A DNA stretch of 6,400 nucleotides from Chitinophagales bacterium (GTDB lineage: Bacteria; Bacteroidota; Bacteroidia; Chitinophagales; BACL12). A program made the position numbers and the translations under genes. Where the stretch lies: assembly GCA_014380545.1 (NCBI GenBank), contig JACMJP010000088.1:1-6400 (forward strand). The letters are read 5' to 3'. Positions within the stretch are counted from its first letter, which is position 1. Each line of letters starts with the position of its first letter. Below are positions 5,644-6,400 of the stretch, piece after piece. The notes under the pieces were generated by a model. It saw nothing but the letters and a program-made list of their open reading frames with translations. It was not told where the DNA came from and made no database searches.

Positions 5644-6400
5644 TTATTGTTTTATAAAATCAGAAGAATAAACCCCACTTGCTGTTTTTAATTTCAGAAA
5701 ATAATATCCCGCAGGTAATTGCTGGACATCAATTGTTTTTTGCATTGCATTTATTTCAACAACATTTACAATTTCTCCCAATTGATTTATTATTTCAACT
5801 GATTGAATAATCTCTTTTGAGTTGATAGTTAAATTATCGGTAGTTGGGTTTGGGTAAAGTAGGTAATAATTATCAGGAACAGATGAAATATTATGACCAA
5901 TATTTAATAATATGTCGGATGAATATCTTGGAATAATCTGATATCCATTATTAAAAGGCAAATCAATATCATATTGAATACCTATACCAGTCACAGTTAA
6001 TAAAAACAAATCACTGCCTTCCGTCAAGTCTGCATATGAAATTGTTGAAAGATCTGTATTGTTATCAATCCTCATAACGAAATTACTTGAACCATTTGTC
6101 AACTCAACATCAAAAGAACTTCCATCTCCTAACCATTGAGAAGGTTCTATAAATTCTAATCCATCAATATATATATATGATGACTCTGTTGTTTCATTCA
6201 AATCATCAACAAGGAGTGTATCTATTAATATGTTGTCTTCAGAAAGTAAAATCATTGTATCCGGAATTATTTGCGTCAATCCATTAAACTGCGCAATTGT
6301 TCCAATTACATTTAATTCGTCGCCCTCAGTTACTGTATATCCAAAATCTTCAGCAGCATTAAAAACAGAAATTCCTGCTGTTTCATCAATTAAAGTAAAT
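5644..6400 (-). CDS. T9SS-exported protein, paralogue of the 747-residue neighbour (5' part outside window)
   Basis: The frame runs open from the stop at 5644 to the right edge, giving 251 visible residues. The TTG at 6277-6279 that could be taken as a start is internal, because the frame upstream encodes FTLIDETAGISVF and FGYTVTEGDELNVIG, which match the same place in the neighbouring protein. The visible part holds the end of the first OB-fold-like module, the whole second one (SYIYIDGLEFIEPSQWLGDG, VTGIGIQYDIDLPF, YQIIPRYSSDIL) and a type A T9SS sorting domain (YLLYPNPTTDNLTINS, LPAGYYFLKLK, final FIKQ). The protein is thus a predicted surface or secreted product. Whether it also has Calx-beta modules and the same N-terminal domain cannot be seen. 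It matches residues 503-747 of its paralogue with only small gaps, mainly near the strand before VTGIG. It ends in its own terminator, so the two paralogues are probably separate transcripts. Confidence 0.9.
   Translation of the reverse strand, partial: FTLIDETAGISVFNAAEDFGYTVTEGDELNVIGTIAQFNGLTQIIPDTMILLSEDNILIDTLLVDDLNETTESSYIYIDGLEFIEPSQWLGDGSSFDVELTNGSSNFVMRIDNNTDLSTISYADLTEGSDLFLLTVTGIGIQYDIDLPFNNGYQIIPRYSSDILLNIGHNISSVPDNYYLLYPNPTTDNLTINSKEIIQSVEIINQLGEIVNVVEINAMQKTIDVQQLPAGYYFLKLKTASGVYSSDFIKQ
6358..6392. repeat. 35-bp exact repeat shared by the two T9SS paralogues (copy 2)
   Basis: This is the second copy of the block at 3949-3983, in direct orientation and about 2.4 kb away. It lies in the partial paralogue at the right edge. 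Confidence 0.9.

Noticed and set aside
6277..6279. TTG as the start codon of the right-hand T9SS gene
   Set aside because: The frame stays open to the window edge and the upstream residues match the neighbouring paralogue, so the codon is internal.

Overview
The window looks like chromosomal DNA of a member of the Bacteroidota, probably a flavobacterium-like or related lineage. The evidence is AT-rich DNA, a type 9 secretion system (T9SS) sorting domain on two predicted secreted proteins, TAnnTTTG-type promoter boxes, no strong Shine-Dalgarno sequences, and a FadL/OmpP1-like outer-membrane protein with the usual C-terminal aromatic residue. No RNA gene, CRISPR array, insertion sequence or phage gene was found.

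The left part (1-2597) reads on the + strand. It opens with the 3' end of an outer-membrane beta-barrel gene, whose start lies before the window, closed by a strong intrinsic terminator. After 159 bp of intergenic DNA comes a complete UbiD-family decarboxylase gene of 637 codons, long for the family, whose extra length appears to be a second, diverged copy of the C-terminal domain. The gap holds a TAnnTTTG box very close to the ubiD start codon and two overlapping inverted repeats that could be an operator.

The right part (2634-6400) reads on the - strand and converges on ubiD with only 36 bp between stop codons. In transcription order it holds (a) the 3' part of a T9SS-exported protein gene that runs off the right edge, with a terminator behind it; (b) a complete 747-residue paralogue with a signal peptide, an N-terminal beta-rich domain, two Calx-beta modules, two OB-fold-like modules and a type A T9SS sorting domain; and (c) a 171-residue predicted exported protein of unknown function with a CHACMC cysteine cluster. 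Genes (a) and (b) are tandem paralogues, similar over the whole shared part.

The two halves have no evident functional link: one holds envelope transport and quinone or aromatic-acid metabolism, the other cell-surface or secreted proteins. I see no convincing sign of an undescribed multi-gene system. The points most worth following up are the internal duplication in UbiD, the paired cysteines in the Calx-beta modules, the tandem paralogues, and the cysteine-cluster exported protein.
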